A DNA stretch of 26,418 nucleotides from an uncultured Collinsella sp. (GTDB lineage Bacteria; Actinomycetota; Coriobacteriia; Coriobacteriales; Coriobacteriaceae), in assembly GCA_902489665.1 (NCBI GenBank), contig CABUAT010000027.1:1-26418 (forward strand), read 5' to 3'. Both the position numbers and the translations under genes were made by a program. The notes under the pieces are model-generated. The model did not search any database. It saw only the letters and a list, made by a program, of their open reading frames with translations, and was not told the DNA's origin. Positions 1 to 6,917 of the stretch are shown piece after piece; position 1 is the stretch's first letter; each line of letters starts with the position of its first letter.

Positions 1-56
1 CGCTCGCCAACAGCCCCTCGGGCGGCGCGGTGGCCACCATCGCGGTCCCCCTGTGA
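1..56 (+). CDS. C-terminal tail of a probable sensor histidine kinase (partial)
   Basis: Frame 3 from the left edge is open to a TGA at 54-56 and reads LANSPSGGAVATIAVPL. A Gly-Gly-Ala-x-x-x-x-x-hydrophobic-Pro-Leu ending is typical of the G2 box and final strand of the histidine kinase ATPase domain. Only about 17 residues are visible, so the assignment rests on this ending alone. A perfect hairpin begins at the stop codon, which fits the end of a transcription unit. Other frames of this stretch give no recognisable tail. Confidence 0.35.
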   Translation, partial: LANSPSGGAVATIAVPL

Positions 57-80
57 GGGCCTGACGACTCAGGCCCTCAC
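53..80. terminator. Perfect 12-bp hairpin at the end of the first gene
   Basis: GTGAGGGCCTGA (53-64) and its exact complement (69-80) flank a 4-base loop and overlap the stop codon of the left-edge gene. There is no T tract on either side, so it is either a weak intrinsic terminator or an mRNA 3'-end stabiliser. Confidence 0.5.
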
Positions 81-312
81 ACCAGCGTGCCTCGCAACCA
101 AACGCTTCCCGGATAATAATGCCCGTTGCAGGGATCGCCCTGTCTAGTCGCCGCCCATGTGCATGAGCATGTCGGCGATGCGAGTCGCCATCTCGTCCGC
201 CGCTGGAATGAATCCTTACTCCCATTCCTCCGAGTACCGCCCCATGCCTTGTCGTCTTGAAACACGGGGAGTAAATGGCGAAATCGCAGATGAAAGGGAG
301 TAAAAAGGCAAA

Positions 313-347
313 GAAAAAGCCTCCATTCCAACATGGGAACGGAGGCT
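313..347 (-). terminator. Reverse-strand intrinsic terminator without a gene in front
   Basis: On the minus strand a 12-bp stem (318-329 with 336-347, one G-U pair) has a 6-base loop and is followed directly by a run of five T. The single mispair on the plus strand becomes a wobble on the minus strand, so the signal belongs to minus-strand RNA. No minus-strand gene lies within the next 400 bases upstream, so the gene it served appears to be lost. Confidence 0.6.
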
Positions 348-549
348 CGATAATTGAGTTTACTCACCAATGTCGCTGGTGGCTTTGCCGTGACTCTCGT
401 ACGAAACGAAACTCATCGGCACAGTGCGGCACTCAAAAGTGCAGGTCAGAACCCTGTCAGCCTACTCCCACTCAGTGCCTAATCCAGTCCGAGTGTTGTC
501 GATGCGTGTCGCGTCGTACCGTCTAAGGACTGAATCGTGCGCAATTTGG

Positions 550-599
550 GCGAATCAGGCCCTTGATTCGCGATTTCGGGAATGACTCAATTGATTCGC
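550..599. repeat. Cluster of TGATTCGC motifs
   Basis: GCGAATCA (550-557) and TGATTCGC (564-571) form a perfect 8-bp inverted repeat with a 6-base spacer. TTGATTCGC occurs again as a direct repeat at 591-599. They could be a regulator binding array or chance repeats in decayed DNA. Confidence 0.35.
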
Positions 600-715
600 A
601 AAACCGCAGGCCGCTCCTTTAATCACTCCCTGGTTCCCGCCGGGGTTCGTAGCGGGTGGCGTGAAAAGGGGTGATTCAAAGGGTCGGAGAGATGCGCCTT
701 AGCCAAGAAATTAAA

Positions 716-767
716 GTTAGCCTTATCTTACTGCATGATTCGTGTGTTATAGTTAGATGGCTCTAAC
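716..767 (+). promoter_or_regulatory. Two DtxR/IdeR-like boxes in front of the methyltransferase operon
   Basis: Two 16-mers share the pattern GTTAG-N6-CT(T/A)AC: GTTAGCCTTATCTTAC at 716-731 and GTTAGATGGCTCTAAC at 752-767. The second has perfect 6-bp arms. The first, with flanks, matches about 14 of 19 positions of the IdeR/DtxR consensus as I remember it. A possible -10 (TATAGT, 748-753) overlaps the second box, a geometry that suits repression. Metal-dependent control is inferred. Confidence 0.35.
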
Positions 768-785
768 TGTTTGGGGGCGATGGCC

Positions 786-1415
786 ATGCACGAACGCAAG
801 AGCTTCTGGGACAAGAATGCCGGTCGGTACGACCGTTTCATGCGAAAGGACCGGGCGGCGTATGAGAAGATGTATGAGCTGATCAGGCCGGTGGTGAAAG
901 CAAAAACCGTGCTGGAGGTTGCCACCGGCACGGGGCTTATCGCAAAGAGCATCGTGAATGCGGCGGCGCACATCGAGGCTACGGACGCTTCTGCACAGAT
1001 GATCCTTGAAGCAAAGCGAGACAATCAATCCGCAAAGTTACACTTTTCCGTACAAGATATGTTCCGCCTGCCCTATGCACAGAAGTCCTTCGAAGTGGTG
1101 ATCGCGTCCAACGCGCTTCACATAGTGCCGCATCCGGAAAAGGCCCTGCAAGAAATCAGGCGGGTGCTGAAGGACGACGGCGTGCTCATCGCGCCAACCT
1201 TCACCCACGCGGGGAACTCGGTTTCCGGCAAAGCAAAAGCCCTTTTCATGAGCATGGCGGGATTCCCCCTCCACAGCAGGTGGACAAGCGAGGAATATCT
1301 GCGTTTCCTGCGTCAAAACGGCTGGGCGGTGCAGAAAAGCGCGGTGCTGAAGGCCTCGTTCCAGTTGACCTATACGGAATGCACGAAATCGGAGGGGCCA
1401 GATGTCGTTCTTTGA
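786..1415 (+). CDS. Class I SAM-dependent methyltransferase
   Basis: The product of about 209 residues is a small Rossmann-fold methyltransferase of the Methyltransf_11/UbiE-like type. Motif I reads VLEVATGTG near residues 43-51. An acidic residue (EATDAS) follows about 18 residues later, and then come motifs resembling post-I and II (LPYAQKSFEVVIASNALH). The substrate is unknown. I chose the ATG at 786 because a GGGGG stretch lies 8 bases upstream; the in-frame ATG at 780 and TTG at 771 have poorer spacing. The 3' end overlaps the start of the next methyltransferase gene and carries its ribosome binding site (GGAGGGG), so the two are translationally coupled. It is the first gene of a small operon behind two DtxR-like boxes. 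Confidence 0.8.
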   Translation: MHERKSFWDKNAGRYDRFMRKDRAAYEKMYELIRPVVKAKTVLEVATGTGLIAKSIVNAAAHIEATDASAQMILEAKRDNQSAKLHFSVQDMFRLPYAQKSFEVVIASNALHIVPHPEKALQEIRRVLKDDGVLIAPTFTHAGNSVSGKAKALFMSMAGFPLHSRWTSEEYLRFLRQNGWAVQKSAVLKASFQLTYTECTKSEGPDVVL

Positions 1416-1767
1416 AAACACCCGCAAGCCCGTGGGCCTCGGCGGAAAACTTATGGTTGCCATGATGAATCTGGGCCACGGCCCTGTGGCGCGGTGGGGA
1501 CTTCGATTTCTACGACTTGCGCCAAACGCCAAGGTGCTAGATTGCGGCTGCGGCGGCGGGGCAAACATAAAACGACTGCTGAAAAAATGCCCGCATGGCG
1601 TCGTCAAGGGCATCGACTATTCGCCCGTCAGCGTGGAGAAGGCTAGAAAGCTCAACCGAACTGCAATTCAAGAAGGGCGTTGCGCAGTTCTGCAAGGCAG
1701 TGTGGCGGATATGGCGTTTGAGGACGCCATGCGGGCATTTTTGCATCCATCCTGCACATGGCGATAG
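1402..1767 (+). pseudogene. Truncated class I SAM-dependent methyltransferase
   Basis: The reading frame gives 121 residues. The N-terminal ~105 look like a normal UbiE-like methyltransferase: motif I is VLDCGCGGG (near 48-56), with an acidic post-I region (VKGIDYSPVSVEKA) and a motif II region (GSVADMAFED). The frame then breaks off into a short unrelated tail. The substrate-binding half, normally over 100 further residues, is absent. The downstream DNA encodes the tail of another protein in a different frame, so I infer a deletion junction around 1725-1750. Start ATG 1402 has GGAGGGG 6 bases upstream and overlaps the previous gene. A functional 121-residue protein is unlikely because the beta-sheet core would be incomplete. 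Confidence 0.7.
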
Positions 1768-1823
1768 GCATGACGGTCATAGCGGCTGTGCTGGCGGCAA
1801 TTATGACAGTTCTTATTCACTGA
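1722..1823 (+). pseudogene. C-terminal remnant of a lost membrane protein
   Basis: In the third frame, right after a TGA, the sequence reads a continuous hydrophobic stretch (HMAIGMTVIAAVLAAIM, then TVLIH and a stop at 1821-1823). This resembles the last transmembrane helix of an integral membrane protein such as a transporter. It has no start codon with a ribosome binding site and sits 11 bases before the next gene. It is best explained as the tail of an operon gene whose body was deleted together with the 3' half of the preceding methyltransferase. The family cannot be told from one helix. Confidence 0.45.
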
Positions 1824-1834
1824 GGAAGAAACCT

Positions 1835-2665
1835 ATGAAATGTAAAATTGAGAAAAACACCGTGCAGGAGACGCTGATCCTCCCGCTGTATTCCCGGAAG
1901 CTGTGTACGGAGCTGTACCCGAACCTTTACAGGGATGAAACAGCGGTTCGCCTGCTCGACCAGATCGACTACGACTTTTCAGAGGCAGAGAAAAACTCCC
2001 GCAGCCTGATGCAGCGCTTTGGTGCGCTGGAGGTGGCCATGCGGCAGGGTGATCTTGCTTTCGAGGTGCGGGATTACCTGAAAGGCCACCCCAATGCGGC
2101 GGTGGTCAATCTGGGCTGTGGGCTGGACAACACCGGCAGAACCTGCGACAACGGTAGATGCAAGATCTACAATCTGGACTTCCCGGATGTGATTGCCTTG
2201 CGGCAGCAGCTGCTGCCCGCCGAGGATCGAGAACAAAATATCCCCTGCGATCTGAAAGACACCGCATGGTTTGGCAAAATCGATGCCTCCGGCGGGGCGG
2301 TGTTCTTTGCCTCCGGGGTGTTCTATTACTTTCTGACCCAGCAGGTCCGGGAACTGGTGCGGGAGATGGCGGACGCTTTCCCCGGCGGTGTGCTGATCTT
2401 TGATGCTGCCAATCGGACGGCAGTAAAGATGATCGCAAAAACATGGCTTAAGACTGCAAAAATCAAGGATGTTGGAGCATATTTTGCGGTTTCGGATGCC
2501 GCCAAGGAAATCGGCGCGTGGGACAGCCGTCTGCAGGTCACAAGTCGCGGCTATATGCTGGGTTACAACGATTTGAGAGACCCTTCCGTCAGCGGCTTTT
2601 TCCGGTTTCTCGCAAGGGTCGGTGACAACGGGATGAAAATGCAAATCGTGAAAATAAGATTTTGA
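1835..2665 (+). CDS. Class I SAM methyltransferase, leucine carboxyl methyltransferase (LCM) type
   Basis: The product of 276 residues has the layout of the LCM/Ppm1-like methyltransferases. The N-terminal part contains SRSLMQRFGALEVAMR. The SAM-binding loop NLGCGLDNTG is at 92-101, and an acidic strand-2 end (NLDFPDVIALR) lies near 113-123. Motif VFFASGVFYYF follows, and the C-terminal half is a beta-alpha domain. Members with known roles methylate carboxylates or act in polyketide or tetracenomycin-type metabolism; the substrate here is unknown. The ATG at 1835 has GAGGAAG 7 bases upstream. An upstream extension of the frame exists but lacks a binding site and overlaps debris. It is the last gene of the island and is followed by a strong terminator. 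Codon use is less GC-rich than the flanking genes, which suggests transfer from a clostridial donor. Confidence 0.8.
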   Translation: MKCKIEKNTVQETLILPLYSRKLCTELYPNLYRDETAVRLLDQIDYDFSEAEKNSRSLMQRFGALEVAMRQGDLAFEVRDYLKGHPNAAVVNLGCGLDNTGRTCDNGRCKIYNLDFPDVIALRQQLLPAEDREQNIPCDLKDTAWFGKIDASGGAVFFASGVFYYFLTQQVRELVREMADAFPGGVLIFDAANRTAVKMIAKTWLKTAKIKDVGAYFAVSDAAKEIGAWDSRLQVTSRGYMLGYNDLRDPSVSGFFRFLARVGDNGMKMQIVKIRF

Positions 2666-2680
2666 GAGGCAAAAATGCAA

Positions 2681-2730
2681 AAGACGAGCACTTCTTGCCG
2701 CCCAATTGGCAAGAAGCGCTCGTCTTTTCT
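2681..2730. terminator. Strong bidirectional terminator between convergent operons
   Basis: AAGACGAGC-A-CTTCTTGCC (2681-2699) pairs with GGCAAGAAG-C-GCTCGTCTT (2708-2726) around an 8-base loop, followed by TTCTT on the plus strand. A-rich sequence at 2671-2682 gives a T-rich tail on the minus strand. It can stop both the methyltransferase operon (+) and the PTS operon (-). Confidence 0.85.
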
Positions 2731-2760
2731 TAACGCGTTGTATGGCGGAGAGAGCGCAAG

Positions 2761-3645
2761 TTACGCGAGCGCCCTTCTTGCCAGCTCGGCCGCGCCAAGG
2801 ATTCCTTGGTCGCCGCCGCAGCCCGGGGCGCAGATGTAGCTCTCTATGTCCTTAAGCTCGGCGGTCTGGATGTAGCCACCCAGATATTCGAGGGTCTTCT
2901 TGCGGACGATGCCGTAGAGCTGCTCCTGGTGCATCACGCCGCCGCCGAGGACGATACGGCGAGGCGAGTACATGAGCACGAGGTTCGCGCACATCTGCCC
3001 CAGATAATCCCCCTCGAGCGCCCACACCTCAGCGTTGTCCGCGAGCTCGGCCGCGGGCTTTCCCCAGCGCGCGGCGATGGCGGGGCCGGAGGCGAGGCCC
3101 TCGAGACAGCTCGCGTGGCTCGGGCAGACGCAGCGTCCCTCCTCGGTGGGACGGGTCCTTACCAGCATGTGGCCGGCCTCGGGGTGCAGCATGCCGTGAA
3201 GGAGCCTGCCCGCGCACATGACGCCCGCGCCCACGCCGGTGCCGATGGTCACGTAGACGGCGTCCTCGAGCCCCTTGCAGCAGCCGAAGACTACTTCGCC
3301 GAGGCAGGCAACGTTCACGTCCGTGTCGTAGGCCACCGGAATCCCGAGGGCGTCGGCGAACGCGGCGCGAAGACCATAGCCTCGCCACGCGAGCTTGGGC
3401 GTCTGGAGGATGGAACCGTAGCGCTCATCGTTGGGGTCGACGCAGGTCGGGCCGAAGGCGCCGATGCCCAACGCGTCCACATCGCGGGCGGTGAACCACT
3501 CGACCATTTGCGGGACGGTCTCGGCGGGCATAAGCGTCGGGGTCTCCATACGGTCGAGGACCTCGCCGTCGCCGGACACCACGGCACAGACCATCTTGGT
3601 CCCGCCGGCCTCGAGGGCGCCGAGCCTCATTTGCTTTTCGCTCAT
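2761..3645 (-). CDS. ROK-family sugar kinase, probable fructokinase
   Basis: The 294-residue protein has the features of ROK kinases. The N-terminal phosphate loop LEAGGTK is at 11-17, with GIGAFGP at 60-66. DTDVN at 107-111 holds the likely catalytic Asp109, and IGTGVGAG is at 134-141. The family zinc site follows: HPEAGH near 154-159, then Cys172, Cys174, His177 and Cys180. The TPKLAW and DTDVN motifs resemble ATP-dependent fructokinases of the Bacillus YdhR/GmuE type. It would phosphorylate free fructose or a related hexose in the cytosol. The start has an AAGGAGGATC ribosome binding site. It is the last gene of the PTS operon, downstream of the GH172 glycosidase, whose released sugar is the natural substrate candidate. 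Glucokinase or mannokinase activity cannot be excluded. Confidence 0.85.
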   Translation of the reverse strand: MSEKQMRLGALEAGGTKMVCAVVSGDGEVLDRMETPTLMPAETVPQMVEWFTARDVDALGIGAFGPTCVDPNDERYGSILQTPKLAWRGYGLRAAFADALGIPVAYDTDVNVACLGEVVFGCCKGLEDAVYVTIGTGVGAGVMCAGRLLHGMLHPEAGHMLVRTRPTEEGRCVCPSHASCLEGLASGPAIAARWGKPAAELADNAEVWALEGDYLGQMCANLVLMYSPRRIVLGGGVMHQEQLYGIVRKKTLEYLGGYIQTAELKDIESYICAPGCGGDQGILGAAELARRALA

Positions 3646-3662
3646 GTGATCCTCCTTACAAA

Positions 3663-3697
3663 GGGACGCCCGCAGTCATGGTCAACCGCGGGCGCCC
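3663..3697 (-). promoter_or_regulatory. Intercistronic hairpin between glycosidase and kinase genes
   Basis: CGCCCGC (3667-3673) pairs with GCGGGCG (3688-3694), extended by GGG/CCC with one bulged base. On the minus strand the stem is followed by TTTGT and then the kinase ribosome binding site. It may attenuate transcription or protect the upstream mRNA from decay, setting the kinase level relative to the glycosidase. Confidence 0.5.
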
Positions 3698-3724
3698 ATA
3701 ACGTTGGCTTGTTTCGAGGCGACC

Positions 3725-4849
3725 CTACCTGGGCACGCGGTCCTGCCTTGCGGCAAACGGGGCGAGCACGGCGTGCGGCTCGCTTTGGTACCAGTAGGCG
3801 ACGGTGGAGATGTCGTCCTCGCGCTCGTAGAGCTTGATGTCGTCGTTGCCGAGGTCCTGGAACGTCACGCGCAGGTCCTCCTTGAACGAGATCGGGTCGG
3901 GAAGGTGCCACCTGTAGAGGCCGTGCCTGGGCAGCGCGTCGTCGTTGGTCGCGAGCATCGGGTTCGGGTTCGGCTTGCCCGCGCTGAAGCGGTCGCGCGT
4001 GGCGTCGCGCGTCGAGCGGTACGGGTAGCCGGCGAACAGCGTGTTGAAGCACTGCGCCTCGGGCAGCGCGTGGGGCGGCCTGTCGAGGAAGGCCCAGGCA
4101 CCGCCGAAGTAGTCCTCGGCTCCCGTCGAGGTGACCGTGGGGAACTCCTCGTCGCCGTCGAGGAAGAACTTCATCTCGCCCTCGCCCCACCAATAGCGCT
4201 CCAGGGCGCACAGGGCCATGTAGGTGCCGACGTAGTAGCCCTTGCCGCGCACGCCGTCGAGCACGGTGTAGTCGACGCCCCTGCGGGTGCTGCGCTCGCG
4301 GTTAAAACGGGCGTGGAAGTACATGGCGTCGTCTGGCACGTCGGTGAGCGCGTAGTTGAACGTGTAGAAGATGTACTTAATGAACCCGGGGTGCTCGCTC
4401 GTAAGCGTGACCTTGGCGTGCTTCCTGAAGGGCATCTCGAAGTAGCAGTTCATGCCACCCGTCGGGTTCACGCAGATGGGCATCGAGTTGACGATGGCGC
4501 GCTCACCGAAGCCGTTGCAGAAGAAGTCGCCGACAGGGCACTCAACCGAGGGGGTCTCCTCGTCGTCCCAGTAGAAGCGCAGCACGAGGTCGCGCATGAC
4601 GAAGCTGCCGGCGGCGGTCTTGTCGGGGACGGTCATCCAGATGTGGCGGATGATGCCGGGGCCCTCGATGTCCGCGAGCGTGATGGTCTCGCCGGACTCA
4701 AGGGGCACGCAGCACGAGCCCTTGCGGCCGACGCCGAGGTGGCTGGCCGACATGGCGGCACGGCCCTTCTCGCCCGTGATGTTCTCGGGGGTGATGGCGC
4801 GGCTTTCCTCACCGCCGTGCATCCACACGTCCTTAAGGAACTCTCTCAT
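3725..4849 (-). CDS. Glycoside hydrolase family 172 (DUF2961), cytosolic
   Basis: The 374-residue protein matches the DUF2961/GH172 pattern. GPGIIRHIW is at 64-71 and FYWDDEETPSVECPVGDFF at 92-110. WWGEGEMKFFLDGD lies at 220-233, STGAEDYFGG at 241-250, and YRWHLPDPISF near 312-322. By eye, the Glu residues of WGEGE and Glu245 of GAEDYF are the likely catalytic pair. Characterised GH172 enzymes act on alpha-D-fructofuranosides, difructose dianhydride I or D-arabinofuranosides. There is no signal peptide, so it acts in the cytosol on imported sugar. It lies 12 bases after the PTS EIIA gene and before a fructokinase-like gene, which points to a fructofuranose-containing substrate. Whether it accepts a phosphorylated substrate, as PTS uptake would produce, is unknown. 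The start ATG (4847-4849) follows a GAGGTCGAC ribosome binding region. Confidence 0.85.
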   Translation of the reverse strand: MREFLKDVWMHGGEESRAITPENITGEKGRAAMSASHLGVGRKGSCCVPLESGETITLADIEGPGIIRHIWMTVPDKTAAGSFVMRDLVLRFYWDDEETPSVECPVGDFFCNGFGERAIVNSMPICVNPTGGMNCYFEMPFRKHAKVTLTSEHPGFIKYIFYTFNYALTDVPDDAMYFHARFNRERSTRRGVDYTVLDGVRGKGYYVGTYMALCALERYWWGEGEMKFFLDGDEEFPTVTSTGAEDYFGGAWAFLDRPPHALPEAQCFNTLFAGYPYRSTRDATRDRFSAGKPNPNPMLATNDDALPRHGLYRWHLPDPISFKEDLRVTFQDLGNDDIKLYEREDDISTVAYWYQSEPHAVLAPFAARQDRVPR

Positions 4850-4861
4850 CGTCGACCTCCT

Positions 4862-5260
4862 CTATTCGTCGTCTTCGCACTCGGCGGAACTGGCACCGTT
4901 CACGTAGACGATCTGCTGGCGCGCCTCGTCGACGAGGGCGTCGAAGTCGAGTTTCTCGTCGGGGCGCGCGAGCGCGACCGTCATGGCGAGCGGGAGGTTG
5001 ACACCCGCGATCACGTGGATCCGGTCGGAGGCGAAGCGGGAGAAGCGCTGGTTCACGCTGCCGCCGAGCGCGTCGGTGAGGACGACGACCTCGTCAGTGC
5101 CCGAAAGCGCCGCCTCGACCGCCGCGTCGAGCCCCTCGCCGTTGTCGTTCACGTAGGCGCACACGGCGTTGACGGCGTCGCTCTTACCCGTAAGGAACTC
5201 GAGGGTGTCCTTGAAGCCCTGGGCGAGAAGGGAATGACTCGCCACAACTATCTTTCTCAT
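4862..5260 (-). CDS. PTS mannose-family EIIA component
   Basis: The 132-residue protein starts MRKIVVASHSLLAQGF, where His9 is the expected phosphohistidine that receives phosphate from HPr. It has the alpha/beta EIIA-Man fold pattern: VVVLTDALGGSVNQRF corresponds to the conserved D-x-x-GGSP/S-x-N region, and GVNLPLAM follows. A free-standing EIIA, rather than an EIIAB fusion, is normal for this family. It lies between the EIID gene (26 bases upstream on the minus strand) and the GH172 gene, so it is fourth of the PTS genes. The acidic tail (ECEDDE) is unremarkable. It acts in the cytosol, passing phosphate to EIIB. Confidence 0.9.
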   Translation of the reverse strand: MRKIVVASHSLLAQGFKDTLEFLTGKSDAVNAVCAYVNDNGEGLDAAVEAALSGTDEVVVLTDALGGSVNQRFSRFASDRIHVIAGVNLPLAMTVALARPDEKLDFDALVDEARQQIVYVNGASSAECEDDE

Positions 5261-5286
5261 TGATTCACCAATCTCTTGGGTCGAAG

Positions 5287-6120
5287 CTAGGCGAGGATGC
5301 CAGCGGCGGAGGCGACCATCGCGAGGACGATCACCACGAGGATGAGGGCCGTCATGCTCGCGTTCTTCTTGGTAAGAAGGTAATACGCGCTTCCCGTGAT
5401 GGCGGCGGGGATCATGGCAGGCAGGATCTTGTCGAGCAGCGGCTGAATCTCCATCGAGACGTCGCCGAAGCTGAAGCTAATCGGGCAGGTGACGCCGATG
5501 ACCGAGGCGATGAGGCAGCCGACCACGGTGAGGCCGAGCACGGAGGCGGCGGCAGTGAGGTTGGGAAGCTTCTCGCTGAAGTCGGTGACGAGCTTCACGC
5601 CCTGCTTGTAGCCGAACTCGAGGGCGTGCATGCGGACCCAGAAGATGGCCAGGATGAGCGCGAACCAGATGCCGGCTCCCACGGGGTTGCCCTCGATGGC
5701 CATGTAGGCGGCGATGGAGCCCATGATGGTCGGGATCATGGTCATGAGCAGGGAGTCGCCGACGCCGGCGAGCGGTCCCATGGTGCCGATCTTCAGGTCT
5801 TGGACGGCGTCCGCCGCCGCTAGGCCGTCGCGTTCCTCCATGGCCACGCAGGCGCCAAGGATGATGGCGGCGAGCCAAGGCTGGGTATTGTAGTAGCGGA
5901 AGTGGTTGTTGAGCGCTTGCTTATAGTCCTCGTCGTTCGTGTAGATCTTCCTCAGGACCGGCGAGAGGGCGTAGGCGACTGAGGCGCCCTGCTGGGTCTG
6001 GTAGTTGAAGGTGCACACGCTCATGAGCCAGCGCCAGTTCGCGTTGCGCAGATCCTTCTTGGTGACCTTGTAGCCGGAGGGCTTGCCCTCGGCGACGGCG
6101 GTGATGTTCTCGTTTTCCAT
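5287..6120 (-). CDS. PTS mannose-family EIID membrane component
   Basis: The 277-residue protein shows EIID signatures: GASVAYALSPVLRKIY (about 45-60), the HFRYYNTQPW motif (73-82) corresponding to the usual H-x-x-[FY]-[FY]-N-T-x-P, and the highly conserved MGPLAGVGDSL (about 113-123). Several C-terminal hydrophobic segments follow. Together with EIIC it forms the membrane channel of the transporter. Its ATG begins two bases after the EIIC stop codon, so the two are tightly coupled. Length is near the family norm (about 270-300). Confidence 0.92.
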   Translation of the reverse strand: MENENITAVAEGKPSGYKVTKKDLRNANWRWLMSVCTFNYQTQQGASVAYALSPVLRKIYTNDEDYKQALNNHFRYYNTQPWLAAIILGACVAMEERDGLAAADAVQDLKIGTMGPLAGVGDSLLMTMIPTIMGSIAAYMAIEGNPVGAGIWFALILAIFWVRMHALEFGYKQGVKLVTDFSEKLPNLTAAASVLGLTVVGCLIASVIGVTCPISFSFGDVSMEIQPLLDKILPAMIPAAITGSAYYLLTKKNASMTALILVVIVLAMVASAAGILA

Positions 6121-6122
6121 GG

Positions 6123-6908
6123 TTACTCATCCTCTCCGATGAAGGCGTCTGCGGAAGCGTGGGCGGCGAGCTCGGTGTCCCTCTCGGCACGCTGGTAGAA
6201 CGCGATCGCGAGGGCAACGCCGACGATGGCGGCGCCGATGATGGGCACGTTCAGGAAGGCCGAGAGGAAGAAGCCGACGAGCAGGTACTGGAAGTACTTG
6301 CCGGTGGGCATGTAGCGGAGCAGCATGGCGATACCGATGGCCGGGAGCATCTTGCCGGCGAGGGTGAGGCCGGAGAGGAACCACTGAGGCATGACCTCGA
6401 GGAGCCAGTTGACGGCGGGCTGGCCGAGCGTCACGGAGACAAAGACGGGCAGGGCGGCGCACAGGCCGAAGAGCGCGGGGCAGACCCACAGGATGGCGTT
6501 CATCTGATTGAACTTACCCTCGTTGCAGAACTTCTGGGACTTCTCGACGACGAAGCCGTTGAGGATCTTGACGATGACGTCGAGCTGGATGCCGAGCATG
6601 CCGACCGGCAGGCCGATGGCGAGGCCCGTGTCCGCGCCCAGGGTCACGCCGTAGGCGGTGGCGATGATGGCCATCGTGCCGTAGTCGGGAATCGACGAGC
6701 CGCCGAAGCCCGCGACGCCGAGCTGCATGAGCTGAATGGTACCGCCGATGACAAGGCCGGTCTGCCAGTCGCCCATGACGACGCCGGTGATAAGGCCCCA
6801 GAAGACGGCATAGTTGACGAAGATCATCGGGATGCCGTAGTAGTCCACGTGCTTGATGAAGGCCAGCAGGGTCAAAAGGACGACCTGCAGGATAGTGAAG
6901 TTGACCAT
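6123..6908 (-). CDS. PTS mannose/sorbose-family EIIC membrane component
   Basis: The 261-residue, strongly hydrophobic protein contains the EIIC core GVVMGDWQTGLVIGGTIQL (about 42-60) followed by GGSSIPDYGTMAIIATAYGV (69-88), both typical of the EII-Sor/Man C family. The N-terminal helix starts almost at residue 1 and there is a charged cytosolic tail. It forms the sugar-translocating unit with EIID. It lies 9 bases after the EIIB gene and 2 bases before EIID, with a GGAGGGATC-type ribosome binding site. The substrate cannot be read from the sequence, but neighbouring GH172 and kinase genes suggest a fructofuranose-type saccharide rather than mannose. Confidence 0.92.
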   Translation of the reverse strand: MVNFTILQVVLLTLLAFIKHVDYYGIPMIFVNYAVFWGLITGVVMGDWQTGLVIGGTIQLMQLGVAGFGGSSIPDYGTMAIIATAYGVTLGADTGLAIGLPVGMLGIQLDVIVKILNGFVVEKSQKFCNEGKFNQMNAILWVCPALFGLCAALPVFVSVTLGQPAVNWLLEVMPQWFLSGLTLAGKMLPAIGIAMLLRYMPTGKYFQYLLVGFFLSAFLNVPIIGAAIVGVALAIAFYQRAERDTELAAHASADAFIGEDE

Positions 6909-6917
6909 GATCCCTCC

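Larger units (their letters stand above)
81..715. other. Gene-poor interval with debris-like sequence
   Basis: I see no convincing gene in these 635 bases. Short reverse-strand open stretches exist, for example one ending near 476 and one ending near 230, but none has a recognisable motif or ribosome binding site. The interval contains a reverse-strand terminator at 313-347 and a cluster of GATTCGC motifs at 550-599. It lies between a kinase tail and a methyltransferase island of different base composition, so it may be the scar of an insertion or deletion. Confidence 0.4.

Noticed and set aside
77..370. A 97-codon minus-strand frame in the left gap
   Set aside because: It runs straight through the minus-strand terminator hairpin, has no ribosome binding site and shows no family features.
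230..490. Two short minus-strand stretches that end in Glu-Trp-Glu-stop, like the guaA C-terminus
   Set aside because: Only three residues are shared with guaA and the preceding codons differ, so a duplicated guaA tail is not supported.
550..599. CRISPR-like or iteron array from the TGATTCGC motifs
   Set aside because: Only three copies with irregular spacing and no unit of 20 bases or more. This is neither a CRISPR array nor a convincing origin.
3704..5263. A 519-codon plus-strand open frame opposite the GH172 and EIIA genes
   Set aside because: It is the antisense shadow of GC-rich genes. The protein is full of Val/Gly/His/Arg/Glu runs and has no motif, while the minus strand encodes clear families.
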